Positions 6,548 to 13,012 of a DNA stretch of 13,012 nucleotides are shown here, piece by piece. The first letter of the stretch is position 1. Each line of letters opens with the position of its first letter. This DNA is from HGM04593 sp964423665 (GTDB lineage: Bacteria > Bacteroidota > Bacteroidia > Bacteroidales > Bacteroidaceae). Under the pieces are notes generated by a model. That model had not been told where the DNA came from. It saw only the letters and a list, made by a program, of their open reading frames with translations, and ran no database searches. The position numbers and the translations under genes were made by a program. The stretch is taken from assembly GCA_964423665.1 (NCBI GenBank), contig CAYRFX010000060.1, positions 1-13,012 of the forward strand. Reading direction: 5' to 3'.

Positions 6548-6615
6548 AGGTCGCTCATCGGCATAAGTAATCAGACCTTTAATTAGGCGGTTCTTATGAG
6601 TTGGGCGGCTTTTTT
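6548..6615 (+). ncRNA. Long hairpin plus T6 in the umuDC leader (attenuator-like or small RNA)
   Basis: Arms 6548-6557 and 6602-6611 pair over 10 positions (7 Watson-Crick, 3 G-U). Inside them CATAAG (6562-6567) pairs perfectly with CTTATG (6593-6598). Further in, 6569-6572 can pair with 6589-6592 and CCT (6576-6578) with AGG (6585-6587), leaving a 6-nt loop. The stem is followed at once by TTTTTT (6610-6615) and then, 8 nt later, by the umuD ATG. This is the shape of an intrinsic terminator or attenuator inside a leader, or the 3' end of an 80-nt small RNA. CTTATG recurs at the start codon (6621-6626), so CATAAG could instead mask translation. I do not recognise an Rfam family. Confidence 0.5.
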
Positions 6616-6623
6616 AATCACTT

Positions 6624-7052
6624 ATGGATAAATTTGAACCACATAGTATAGACGAGAATGCAACAGCCGAGTTGGGCTTTTCGGGTAGTGTGAAGGCGGG
6701 ATTCCCCTCTCCTGCCGAAGATGCGCGCGAGCATCTCGACCTTGTAAAGTTGTTGGTGAGGCACAAGGCTTCCACCTTCTTCTTCCGTGTGAGTGGGGTG
6801 TCGATGGTTGATGCCGCCCTCGACGATGGTGATATAATAATTGTGGATAGGGCGGTGGAGCCATATAACAACTGCAAGGCTGTCTGTTTTATCGATGGGG
6901 AATATACTGTTAAGCGTGTGGAGATTCACGAAAAGGGTGCCCGTCTTATGCCTGCCAACGAGAATAATGAGGCATACAAACCCATAGAGGTAACTGCCGA
7001 TAATGATTTTCTTATTTGGGGTGTGGTAACCTATGTGATAAAGAAAATGTAA
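6624..7052 (+). CDS. umuD: UmuD-like S24 peptidase, polymerase V accessory subunit
   Basis: 142 residues. RecA-stimulated self-cleavage trims the N-terminus to give UmuD', which activates UmuC. The cleavage site is visible at Ala25-Gly26 (VKAG|FPSPAED). The nucleophile Ser60 sits in VSGVSMVDA, and the general base Lys97 in YTVKRVE; their spacing of 37 residues is standard for UmuD/LexA peptidases. There is no N-terminal helix-turn-helix, so it is UmuD and not a LexA repressor. Its stop lies 2 bp before the umuC ATG. Expression should depend on the promoter, the overlapping dyad and the hairpin leader upstream. No Shine-Dalgarno sequence is apparent; the T-tract and AATCACTT immediately precede the ATG. 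Confidence 0.93.
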   Translation: MDKFEPHSIDENATAELGFSGSVKAGFPSPAEDAREHLDLVKLLVRHKASTFFFRVSGVSMVDAALDDGDIIIVDRAVEPYNNCKAVCFIDGEYTVKRVEIHEKGARLMPANENNEAYKPIEVTADNDFLIWGVVTYVIKKM

Positions 7053-7054
7053 CC

Positions 7055-8320
7055 ATGTTTGCTCTTGCCGATTGTAATAATTTTTTTGCTTCCTGCGAGC
7101 GGGTGTTTCGCCCCGACCTGCAAGGTCGTCCTGTCATTGTTCTTTCGAGCAACGATGGCTGTGCCGTTGCGCGTAGCAACGAGGCAAAGGCGCTGGGTAT
7201 AAAGATGGGGGAGCCCTTCTTCAAAATCCGCCATTTGGTGGAGAGGTATGATATCGCAGTATTTTCGGGTAATATGGCGCTATATGGCGATATGTCGCAG
7301 CGTGTGCGATGGGTGCTCGAGGAGTTTGCTCCGTCAATAGAGATTTACTCCATTGATGAGGCTTTTCTCGACTTGCGCGGGCTTGTGAATGTGGATTTTG
7401 ATGCCTATGCAAAAAGCATCTCCAAGAGATGTTGGAAGATGACCTCGTTCCCTGTATCGGTGGGTGTCGCCCCCACAAAAACTCTTGCCAAAATAGCGTC
7501 TAAGCTCTGCAAGCAGTATCCAAAATTGCAAGGAGGCTGTTATATGCACCGCCCGCAGGATATTGAAAAGGTGCTGAAGAAATTCCCGATAGAAGATGTG
7601 TGGGGTATAGGTCGTTGCTCCGCTCCCAAATTGCGTGCGAGCGGTGTACGCACTGCGTATGATTATACGCGTCTGACGCAGCAGGCTGTGCAGGCAATGC
7701 TTGGTATTACAGGTGTGAGAACGTGGCGCGAGTTGCGTGGCGAGCCCTGCATAGAGTTTGAAGACGGCTTTGAGGCAAAGCAATCCATTTGCGTGTCGCG
7801 CAGTTTCTCACAAGAGATTTCCGATGCGGCAGTGCTGTGTGAGCAGGTTGCGAATTTTGCCTCAACGGTTGCTGAGAAACTGCGCAGGCAGAATTCCGTT
7901 GCCTGTGATATAACGGTCTTTGCCTATACCAACCGTTTCAATGATACAGCCCCACAGATATTCGGTAATAGGCTTGTGCACTTTGAACAGCCCACAGGCG
8001 AGCAACGTACAATAGTAACACAGGCTGTAGCTGCTGCGCGCGAGCTTGCCACGGGTGGTTACAGCTACAAGAAAGCCGGCGTTGTTGCTGTGCACATAAT
8101 GCCCGCGCAGAATGTGCAGCACTCGTTGTTCGAGGATAGAAACACTCTCGAAAAGGAGGGTAGAATAAGTTCCGCTGTTGATGTTATTAACAGCACCTTT
8201 GGCAAGGGGACCATTAAATTGGCGGTGCAGGGCAGTGGTAAAATAAAGAGCTCCAGCGAGAAACAATCACCCCACTATACAACTTTGTGGAGCGATATTC
8301 CAACCGTGATGGTTAAATAG
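7055..8320 (+). CDS. umuC: UmuC, Y-family translesion DNA polymerase V catalytic subunit
   Basis: 421 residues from the ATG at 7055, which gives the family-standard MFALADCNNFFASCERVF. A longer frame from 7016 would overlap umuD and adds 13 residues without family support. Catalytic residues are in place: Asp6 in ALADCNNF and Asp101-Glu102 in YSIDEAFLDL. SNEAKALGI (41-49) and YGDMSQRV (77-84) are fingers and palm motifs. A helix-hairpin-helix follows at about 176-190 (IEDVWGIGR), then the little-finger domain. The extreme C-terminus (HYTTLWSDIPTV) matches the DUF4113 tail that marks UmuC as opposed to DinB. It acts with UmuD' to copy past DNA damage. The 2-bp spacing to umuD implies strict co-expression. 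The last 8 bases overlap the end of the convergent helicase gene. Confidence 0.95.
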   Translation: MFALADCNNFFASCERVFRPDLQGRPVIVLSSNDGCAVARSNEAKALGIKMGEPFFKIRHLVERYDIAVFSGNMALYGDMSQRVRWVLEEFAPSIEIYSIDEAFLDLRGLVNVDFDAYAKSISKRCWKMTSFPVSVGVAPTKTLAKIASKLCKQYPKLQGGCYMHRPQDIEKVLKKFPIEDVWGIGRCSAPKLRASGVRTAYDYTRLTQQAVQAMLGITGVRTWRELRGEPCIEFEDGFEAKQSICVSRSFSQEISDAAVLCEQVANFASTVAEKLRRQNSVACDITVFAYTNRFNDTAPQIFGNRLVHFEQPTGEQRTIVTQAVAAARELATGGYSYKKAGVVAVHIMPAQNVQHSLFEDRNTLEKEGRISSAVDVINSTFGKGTIKLAVQGSGKIKSSSEKQSPHYTTLWSDIPTVMVK

Positions 8321-11252
8321 CGGTTCCTGCGCCTATCTCTTCAATAAGTGTCTTATATATTGGCGAGCACGAGAGCACCTCTTTGTTGCCGAAGATGAAC
8401 ATCTGCCTGCGTGCGCGGGTTATTGCCACGTTCAGTTTGCGGTCTATGGGCGTGCCTTTGGCATCGGGCACGGGTGCCGACAGAATATCTATTTGCGCGG
8501 GGCTGTTAATTGTGGTGCCGAATAATATTATCTCTCTTTGCGAGCCTTGGAAACGCTCCACCGTGTCTATTACAATATCCTTGCTGCAAGGAATATTAAG
8601 CATTGCAATCTCCTTTGTTACCATGGCTATCTGGCTGCGGAAAGGTACTATTACACCCACCTCGCGCGACGGGTTGCACGCGTGTCCGTTGGCTGTGCGC
8701 ACCTTGTAATATGCTTGCACAAAGAGTGCAATCTCTTCTGCTTCCCGGCGGTTTATTTTGGGGTTGTTGTTCTCAGTCTCCTCCTTTGTGTCTATAAATG
8801 CAGCCCTTTTTGTTGCAACGATGCATTCTCTGTGGTCGTTGTTGTCGTAGAATGAATATTGTATCTCCTCCTGCTGATGGGGCAGCGGGATAGGCTCTAA
8901 AATACCATCGTAAAAGTGCTTGTTGGCAAAGCGGTTTATTGCGGGGTGCATGCGCCCCTGCCTGTAAAGGGTTGCGGTTATGCCCTCCACAGGGTTGTTG
9001 TGATAGTGGTTGTATAGCCTTTCAAAGAGCGATATTCCATAATCTGTTATTCCAATCTCGTTGAGCAGTTTGCTTTTTACCTTTGTGGTAGTGGCGTTCT
9101 GTGCCACCACGGCAGGCAGTTGCTTGGGGTCTCCTATGAGTATGAATTTTTTTATGGCAGTTTCGCCCTGTGGAGTGGTGGCGGCAAGCAGGCCTGCGAG
9201 TTGCGACTCCAATATCTGTGTGGCTTCGTCTATAATTGCCACATCGAACCTTTTCAGTGCAAACAGTTCTTTGCGCCCGGTGAGTGACGCCACCGTGCCC
9301 ACAACGATGCGGCATTGCTGCATGGTGGCTTTTATCTGTTCGCGATTGGTGCAGTGTGCTATAATGTTTTTAAGCAGATGAGGACGATGCTGTTCGGCAC
9401 AGCTTTGCTCGCTGCCTATGCGTATGTATGCAGGTTTCTGCGGCAGGCTTTCAAGTACTTCACATATCTCATCTACTGCGCGGTTGGTGTATGATGCAAG
9501 CAGAATGTTGTTGCAATCGTGGTCGTGAAATTCCTGTACTATGCTTTTCAGTGCCTGCGAGGTCTTCCCTGTTCCCGGTGGTCCCACAAGCATGAAAAGT
9601 TCTTCTGCTTGCTTGGCTTGCAATACAATTTTGTTAATATATTCGTTGGTGTATTGCCCTGTGAGAGTGCGGCTTTTGTTAATGCGTGGTGTGCGGCGTG
9701 CAAGCAACAGATCTATGCGTTCCGTAGGGGCGGTAAGTAGGCTGAAGAGGTCGCGGAAGGCTGCACGGAACGTGCTGTCGAGGTGGTCGTGCTCCATAGC
9801 GTAGCGGCTGCTGCGTGGGTACAGGTTGTGATTCCTCTGTTTGTGTCGCAGACGTATAATAACCTCCGTGGGCGTGATGCTCGTGAGTGTACCGCGTGTA
9901 ACCTGTCTGTTCACGGCATTGTGTAGCTCATTGTCGCAGCGGTAGATGAAAACAGTGTCTCCGGCTCTGAAATTCGGGAAAAAGTCCTCGCGGTATTGCG
10001 GAATTGCGAGGGTTATTTCATTTATGCCTTCGTCGTCGTCGAAATCTTCTATTGCAAGGTCTGTGAGTATATTGCCATTCTCTATTTTTGCTTCTAATGG
10101 GGCGTTCCAAATATCGGCAAAGCTGCGCCCGCGCTCATAGTCGCCATTGCCTACTTTTGCAAGTTGCATTTCGCGTGCCACAAATGCAATGTTGCCGAAG
10201 AAATAGTCTTTTAGGAGTTCGTCGGCTTCGCGTATGGGAGTGAGAATCTCCTCTATGCGAGGTCGCAGATAGTTGCACCACAGCCTGCCGTTGTCGCCAC
10301 GTTCGTTAAGGTCGTCGGCGGTGATGTTGAGCAGGGTGTTGCGCAGCCCATCTTTTCCCATTTCCATAAGAAGAGCAACAATCTTGTTGCGCAGCATAAG
10401 CACACGGCTAATCTCTGCCGGGCTGCTCTCCTCGCGGTAGAAACGCGGGTAACGTGAGTAGAAAAGGTAGGGGCGTATGGTTTCGCGCGGAATCTGCAAG
10501 GAGTAGCAGAGCATCTCCTTGTAAAGCGACATCTGTATTCTGTGTTCGGCTTTTGCGCCGCCGTTGAACTCATCTGCCTTGCCCGATTTCAACTCTATCA
10601 GGCTGCTGCAATCGCTTTGCAAAAGGTCTATTCGCCCCTGCAACCCCAATGGTTCACAGAAGAACGACGGCTCCAAATATACCTTGTCGTTACGTTTGCT
10701 ATTCTCCATCTCTAACATGCCCGATGCTCCCACTTTCACCTGTATATTGTTGAATTGTTGGCGCGAAAGGGCAAAGAAATTATTGTCAATTTCGCTGCAT
10801 GCCGATAGCTGCAAGGGGTATTCGCGGAAGAATCTTTTCATAGACTCGCCGTATGTTGCAGGGCTGTCGCTGCGCTCGTTTACGCAGTCGTCGAGGAACA
10901 TGTTTGCAGCCTCTCCCAGCAGGCGTGCCGCGTTGTCGGTGCTTTTTTCAAAAAGATTTATTATATAGCCGATGGCTGGTGCACCATAGGGTTGCACGCA
11001 GCGGGCGAGCGAGGAGATATCTATCAAATAGTCGGGCTCTAAAATTATATCGCGGGGGTGCAACATGCCTTTTTCGTCTGTTGTGGCAGAAAGAATGTTA
11101 AGTTTGCAACCATCTGTGAGCAGCGGTATAAGTTCTCTGTATGTGTCGGGGAGAGCTATGGATATTACCTCTCCCTCGCTGTTGCGCCCTGTTATAATCC
11201 TCTCTTTGTATGCAGAGAATGTTATTTGCTCTCTTAAAACGGCTGCTTGCAT
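8313..11252 (-). CDS. Dna2-like nuclease-helicase (PD-(D/E)XK domain plus SF1 helicase)
   Basis: 979 residues. The N-terminal third looks like a Cas4/RecB/Dna2 nuclease: EPDYLIDISSLARC (72-85), GRID (206-209), IELKSGK (219-225) and QMSLY (240-244) supply the Asp, Glu-x-Lys and QxxxY motifs. The C-terminal half is a complete superfamily 1 (Upf1/Dna2-type) helicase: GPPGTGKT (557-564), SYTNRAVDEI (587-596), IIDEATQ (673-679), IGDPKQLPAVV (706-716), LYRQGRMHP (762-770), VERFQGSQ (898-905) and LNVAITRARR (940-949). Two family features look missing. The motif I histidine is replaced by Asn117 in LLGEAAN, and no group of three cysteines follows QxxxY, so an Fe-S cluster is unlikely although Cys85 remains. 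It is probably an ATP-dependent 5'-3' DNA helicase acting in repair or end processing; nuclease activity is less sure. It starts 12 bp after the transglycosylase stop on the same strand. Confidence 0.88.
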   Translation of the reverse strand: MQAAVLREQITFSAYKERIITGRNSEGEVISIALPDTYRELIPLLTDGCKLNILSATTDEKGMLHPRDIILEPDYLIDISSLARCVQPYGAPAIGYIINLFEKSTDNAARLLGEAANMFLDDCVNERSDSPATYGESMKRFFREYPLQLSACSEIDNNFFALSRQQFNNIQVKVGASGMLEMENSKRNDKVYLEPSFFCEPLGLQGRIDLLQSDCSSLIELKSGKADEFNGGAKAEHRIQMSLYKEMLCYSLQIPRETIRPYLFYSRYPRFYREESSPAEISRVLMLRNKIVALLMEMGKDGLRNTLLNITADDLNERGDNGRLWCNYLRPRIEEILTPIREADELLKDYFFGNIAFVAREMQLAKVGNGDYERGRSFADIWNAPLEAKIENGNILTDLAIEDFDDDEGINEITLAIPQYREDFFPNFRAGDTVFIYRCDNELHNAVNRQVTRGTLTSITPTEVIIRLRHKQRNHNLYPRSSRYAMEHDHLDSTFRAAFRDLFSLLTAPTERIDLLLARRTPRINKSRTLTGQYTNEYINKIVLQAKQAEELFMLVGPPGTGKTSQALKSIVQEFHDHDCNNILLASYTNRAVDEICEVLESLPQKPAYIRIGSEQSCAEQHRPHLLKNIIAHCTNREQIKATMQQCRIVVGTVASLTGRKELFALKRFDVAIIDEATQILESQLAGLLAATTPQGETAIKKFILIGDPKQLPAVVAQNATTTKVKSKLLNEIGITDYGISLFERLYNHYHNNPVEGITATLYRQGRMHPAINRFANKHFYDGILEPIPLPHQQEEIQYSFYDNNDHRECIVATKRAAFIDTKEETENNNPKINRREAEEIALFVQAYYKVRTANGHACNPSREVGVIVPFRSQIAMVTKEIAMLNIPCSKDIVIDTVERFQGSQREIILFGTTINSPAQIDILSAPVPDAKGTPIDRKLNVAITRARRQMFIFGNKEVLSCSPIYKTLIEEIGAGTAI

Positions 11253-11264
11253 TCTTCAGTCTCT

Positions 11265-12008
11265 TTATTCCTTTATTCTTATGGTGGAGTCTTTTGCCAT
11301 AATTGTAGCAATGGAGTCGCTATATCGTGCTTGCAGTCTTTCAAACCTGCGCCAGTTGCGTTTAACTTTCTTTACAAACGACAGAGTTTGTTTCCAATCG
11401 CTGAACGAGCCGTTTTTGCACACACTGTCGGTGTAAAATTCGGGGAGTCCTTTGAGAATGAGAAAACTATCAACATTCTCGTTCCACACATATCGTGGGA
11501 AGCCGTGTTTTTCGGCAAGGTTCATAGCGTCGCCAATATGTCCTGCACCGGCATTGTATGATGCAAGAATAAAATTTGTGCGCTCGTCAAAATCTTCTAT
11601 TCTGCGATATAGATGGTTGAGATAATCGAGCAACTCTGCGGCAGCCATAATATTGGTTCTTGTGTCCATGTGCAGTGAGTCGGGCACGCCCATGCCGCGC
11701 AATGTGGCCGGCATCACCTGCATTACTCCGCATGCTCCGGCTTCAGATGTTGCAGTGCTGTCGAAGCGCGACTCGGTAAAAGCAATGGCTGCTATAAGTT
11801 TCCAGTCCCACTGCAAGGTGTCGGCTGCCGCGCGGAAGTGATGGTCGTGGGGCGAAATTCCAACGTGTGGCGATATATATGTAATTTTGGGCTCGGGTGG
11901 CACGGGGATTAACCCATTTACCTTGCCGCGAAAAATAGCATCGCCCTCTGTTATTATTGCAACAAAGGCGGTTAAAAGTGCAAGCGGATATATGAATTTG
12001 GAGCTCAT
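11265..12008 (-). CDS. Membrane-anchored lytic transglycosylase (SLT/MltF-type catalytic domain)
   Basis: 247 residues. It cleaves the MurNAc-GlcNAc bond of peptidoglycan, yielding 1,6-anhydro ends, outside the cytoplasmic membrane. A single hydrophobic segment at about 5-20 (IYPLALLTAFVAIIT) is an uncleaved anchor or signal peptide; no lipobox cysteine is present. The SLT domain covers about 55-190, with the catalytic Glu79 in AFTESRFD, GACGVMQVMP (91-100) and SYNAGAGHIGDA (150-161), all in family order. MltF of E. coli carries an extra N-terminal solute-binding domain that is absent here, so MltF-like refers to the catalytic domain only. The C-terminal 50 residues are basic and of no known fold. 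The stop codon lies 12 bp before the helicase gene and the ATG 3 bp after the udk stop, which indicates an operon. Confidence 0.9.
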   Translation of the reverse strand: MSSKFIYPLALLTAFVAIITEGDAIFRGKVNGLIPVPPEPKITYISPHVGISPHDHHFRAAADTLQWDWKLIAAIAFTESRFDSTATSEAGACGVMQVMPATLRGMGVPDSLHMDTRTNIMAAAELLDYLNHLYRRIEDFDERTNFILASYNAGAGHIGDAMNLAEKHGFPRYVWNENVDSFLILKGLPEFYTDSVCKNGSFSDWKQTLSFVKKVKRNWRRFERLQARYSDSIATIMAKDSTIRIKE

Positions 12009-12011
12009 AGG

Positions 12012-12623
12012 TTATTTCCTCAAAAAGTAACCTATTGACATCTGCAAGGTCTTTATGGCTTTTGTGTTGTGCCCGCCTTGCGGAATTATTATATCGGCAA
12101 ATTTCTTTGTAGGCTCTATAAACTCCCAATGCATCTCCTTAACAATGCGCTCGTAGCGCGAAATTACTGTCTCGGCAGTGCGCCCGCGCTCAATAACATC
12201 GCGTCTTATAAGGCGAATAAGGCGGTCGTCGGCGTCGGCATCTACATACACCTTGAGGTCCATGAGCTCTCGCAGTTCGGGATTTACAAGTGCCATTATA
12301 CCCTCTATGATGATAATCTCTTTCGGCTCAATGTGTACAACCTCGGGCTGGCGGGTACAGGTGAGATAGGAGTAGGTCGGTTGGTCTATGGCTTTGCCCT
12401 CGCGCAGCATTGTTATCTGTTCTACTAGCAACTCCCAGTCAAAAGCATCGGGGTGGTCGAAATTTATAAATTGTCTCTCCTCCACAGGAACGTGGCTGCT
12501 GTCTTTGTAGTAAGAATCTTGTGGAATTACTACAACCGATGACTCGGGCAGAGAGTTTACAATCTCTTTCACCACGGTGGTCTTTCCCGACCCGGTGCCT
12601 CCTGCAATGCCAATTATATACAT
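12012..12623 (-). CDS. udk: Uridine kinase (uridine/cytidine monophosphokinase)
   Basis: 203 residues. It phosphorylates uridine and cytidine with a nucleoside triphosphate in pyrimidine salvage. It starts with MYIIGIAGGTGSGKTTV, containing the P-loop GGTGSGKT. PQDSYYKD follows, with the Asp-Tyr pair that binds the nucleoside, then NFDHPDAFDW and the conserved IIIEGIMAL stretch. RLIRRDVIERGR is the lid region. The frame extends to an ATG at 12659, but that codon lies inside the -7 box (12657-12664) and adds 12 residues before the universal start, so 12623 is preferred. Only 3 bp separate its stop from the transglycosylase ATG, which makes it the first gene of a three-gene operon. Confidence 0.95.
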   Translation of the reverse strand: MYIIGIAGGTGSGKTTVVKEIVNSLPESSVVVIPQDSYYKDSSHVPVEERQFINFDHPDAFDWELLVEQITMLREGKAIDQPTYSYLTCTRQPEVVHIEPKEIIIIEGIMALVNPELRELMDLKVYVDADADDRLIRLIRRDVIERGRTAETVISRYERIVKEMHWEFIEPTKKFADIIIPQGGHNTKAIKTLQMSIGYFLRK

Positions 12624-12656
12624 ATTGTGTCTGTTTTTGTTGTTATGTACTTTGGG

Positions 12657-12664
12657 CAAAGATA
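12657..12664 (-). promoter_or_regulatory. -7 element of the udk operon promoter
   Basis: Minus-strand TATCTTTG is an exact TAnnTTTG match, 33 bp upstream of the udk ATG. No TTTG is found at 19-21 bp spacing. The transcript should begin near 12651, leaving a short AC-rich leader. Confidence 0.65.
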
Positions 12665-12747
12665 AACTTTTCTTCTAATAAATGCCCTTAAAAGTTGCGA
12701 AAAGTTCATTGTGTATAGGCTGTTTTCGCTAATTTCAAACTTTTCTT
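12664..12747. repeat. Cluster of AAAAGTT / AACTTTT motifs between udk and fba
   Basis: An 11-bp direct repeat AAACTTTTCTT occurs at 12664-12674 and 12737-12747. Between the copies, AAAAGTT, the inverse of its core, occurs at 12690-12696 and 12700-12706, spaced exactly 10 bp apart. The first copy abuts the udk -7 box. Regular spacing near a promoter suggests protein-binding sites; AT-richness makes chance possible. Confidence 0.5.
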
Positions 12748-12754
12748 TCATTTG

Positions 12755-12771
12755 CGGCATTTTTTTTGCCG
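12755..12771. repeat. Inverted repeat CGGCA-T7-TGCCG in the udk/fba intergenic region
   Basis: A perfect 5+5 inverted repeat around seven Ts. It lies between two divergent promoters where no terminator is needed, so an operator is possible. No T-run follows that would make it a good terminator on the plus strand. Confidence 0.4.
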
Positions 12772-12800
12772 TTTGTCTTAATTATAAGGAAAGAATTTAT

Positions 12801-12808
12801 TAATTTTG
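12801..12808 (+). promoter_or_regulatory. -7 element of the aldolase gene
   Basis: TAATTTTG matches the -7 consensus, 65 bp upstream of the ATG. The nearest TTTG (12772-12775) is 25 bp away, longer than the usual spacer. The leader can form a small hairpin TCCC-GTAAAA-GGGA (12816-12829) and repeats an AATTT(T)GCAGA segment at the -7 box and about 25 bp later. Confidence 0.6.
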
Positions 12809-12873
12809 CAGAAAATCCCGTAAAAGGGAATTTGCAGAGAAAATATTCAATTACTTTTAAAAGTATAATAACT

Positions 12874-13012
12874 ATGGTAAATTTCAAAGAACTTGGCCTT
12901 GTAAACACTCGTGATATGTTTGCAAGAGCAATGAAAGGCGGTTATGCAATCCCTGCATTCAACTTCAACAACATGGAGCAGTTGCAGGCTATTGTTATGG
13001 CTGCAGTAGAGA
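12874..13012 (+). CDS. fba: Class II fructose-1,6-bisphosphate aldolase (5' end only)
   Basis: Only the first 46 codons are inside the window. They read MVNFKELGLVNTRDMF, then KGGYAIPAFNFNNMEQ, then an AIVMAAVE helix. The PAFNFNNMEQ block at the end of the first barrel strand is typical of zinc-dependent class II aldolases of glycolysis and gluconeogenesis, and the opening sequence resembles Bacteroidales FbaA proteins. Zinc ligands and catalytic Asp lie beyond the right edge. The gene is divergent from udk across a 250-bp region holding both promoters. A tagatose-bisphosphate aldolase of the same family cannot be excluded from this fragment. Confidence 0.88.
   Translation, partial: MVNFKELGLVNTRDMFARAMKGGYAIPAFNFNNMEQLQAIVMAAVE

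Noticed and set aside
6624..7052. Reading the S24 protein as a LexA repressor
   Set aside because: It has no N-terminal helix-turn-helix and is directly followed by umuC, so UmuD is the better call.
7016..7054. Longer umuC frame starting at 7016
   Set aside because: The added 13 residues overlap umuD and match nothing in the family; MFALADCNNFF at 7055 is the standard UmuC start.
12624..12659. Longer uridine kinase frame starting at 12659
   Set aside because: That ATG lies within the -7 promoter element and the family begins at the MYIIGIAGG methionine (12623).
1..13012. CRISPR array, tRNA/rRNA genes, insertion sequence or phage
   Set aside because: No spaced direct repeats, cloverleaf-like sequence, transposase or integrase motifs, or flanking target duplications were seen on either strand.

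Overview
The window looks like chromosomal DNA from the order Bacteroidales (Bacteroides, Prevotella or Muribaculaceae type). The reasons are the promoters (TTTG at -33 and TAnnTTTG at -7, several clear copies), the near absence of GG-rich Shine-Dalgarno sequences, and the gene families present. The genus cannot be fixed from sequence alone. I see no tRNA, rRNA, CRISPR array, transposase or integrase, and no gene-free stretch longer than about 250 bases.

Layout. (1) Bases 1-3035, minus strand: a sialic-acid catabolic block transcribed right to left. It holds an HGSNAT-like membrane acyltransferase (DUF5009 type), N-acetylneuraminate lyase (nanL/nanA) and an RnBP-type N-acylglucosamine 2-epimerase (nanE, cut by the left edge). 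(2) Bases 3223-5721, plus strand: a compact metal or arsenical cassette that is visibly more AT-rich than its flanks in the lines I hand-counted. It contains an ArsR repressor with a cysteine-rich tail, a CDF cation exporter, a small thioredoxin-fold CxxC protein and an ArsP-type (DUF318) permease. (3) Bases 5811-6494, plus: TrmO/TsaA, a tRNA t6A37 methyltransferase. (4) Bases 6498-8320, plus: umuDC, the translesion polymerase V operon. An inverted repeat overlaps its promoter, and its roughly 90-nt leader can fold into one long hairpin followed by a T6 run. (5) Bases 8313-12623, minus: an apparent three-gene operon of uridine kinase (udk), a membrane-anchored lytic transglycosylase and a large Dna2-like nuclease-helicase. 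The last gene overlaps umuC tail to tail. (6) Bases 12874-13012, plus: the start of class II fructose-bisphosphate aldolase, divergent from udk.

How the genes work together. The nan block cleaves sialic acid to ManNAc and pyruvate and epimerises ManNAc to GlcNAc. The membrane acyltransferase is an unassigned partner. The ArsR cassette reads as sensor plus two exporters plus a thiol protein. UmuD and UmuC form the error-prone polymerase, and the convergent Dna2-like enzyme is a second DNA-processing protein next to it.

The points most worth a second look are the structured umuDC leader with its promoter-overlapping inverted repeat, the composition and AT-richness of the ArsR cassette, the Dna2-like protein that lacks the usual Fe-S cysteine triad, the acyltransferase in the sialic-acid block, and a cluster of repeated AAAAGTT motifs between udk and the aldolase gene. 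None of these is proven to be a new system.
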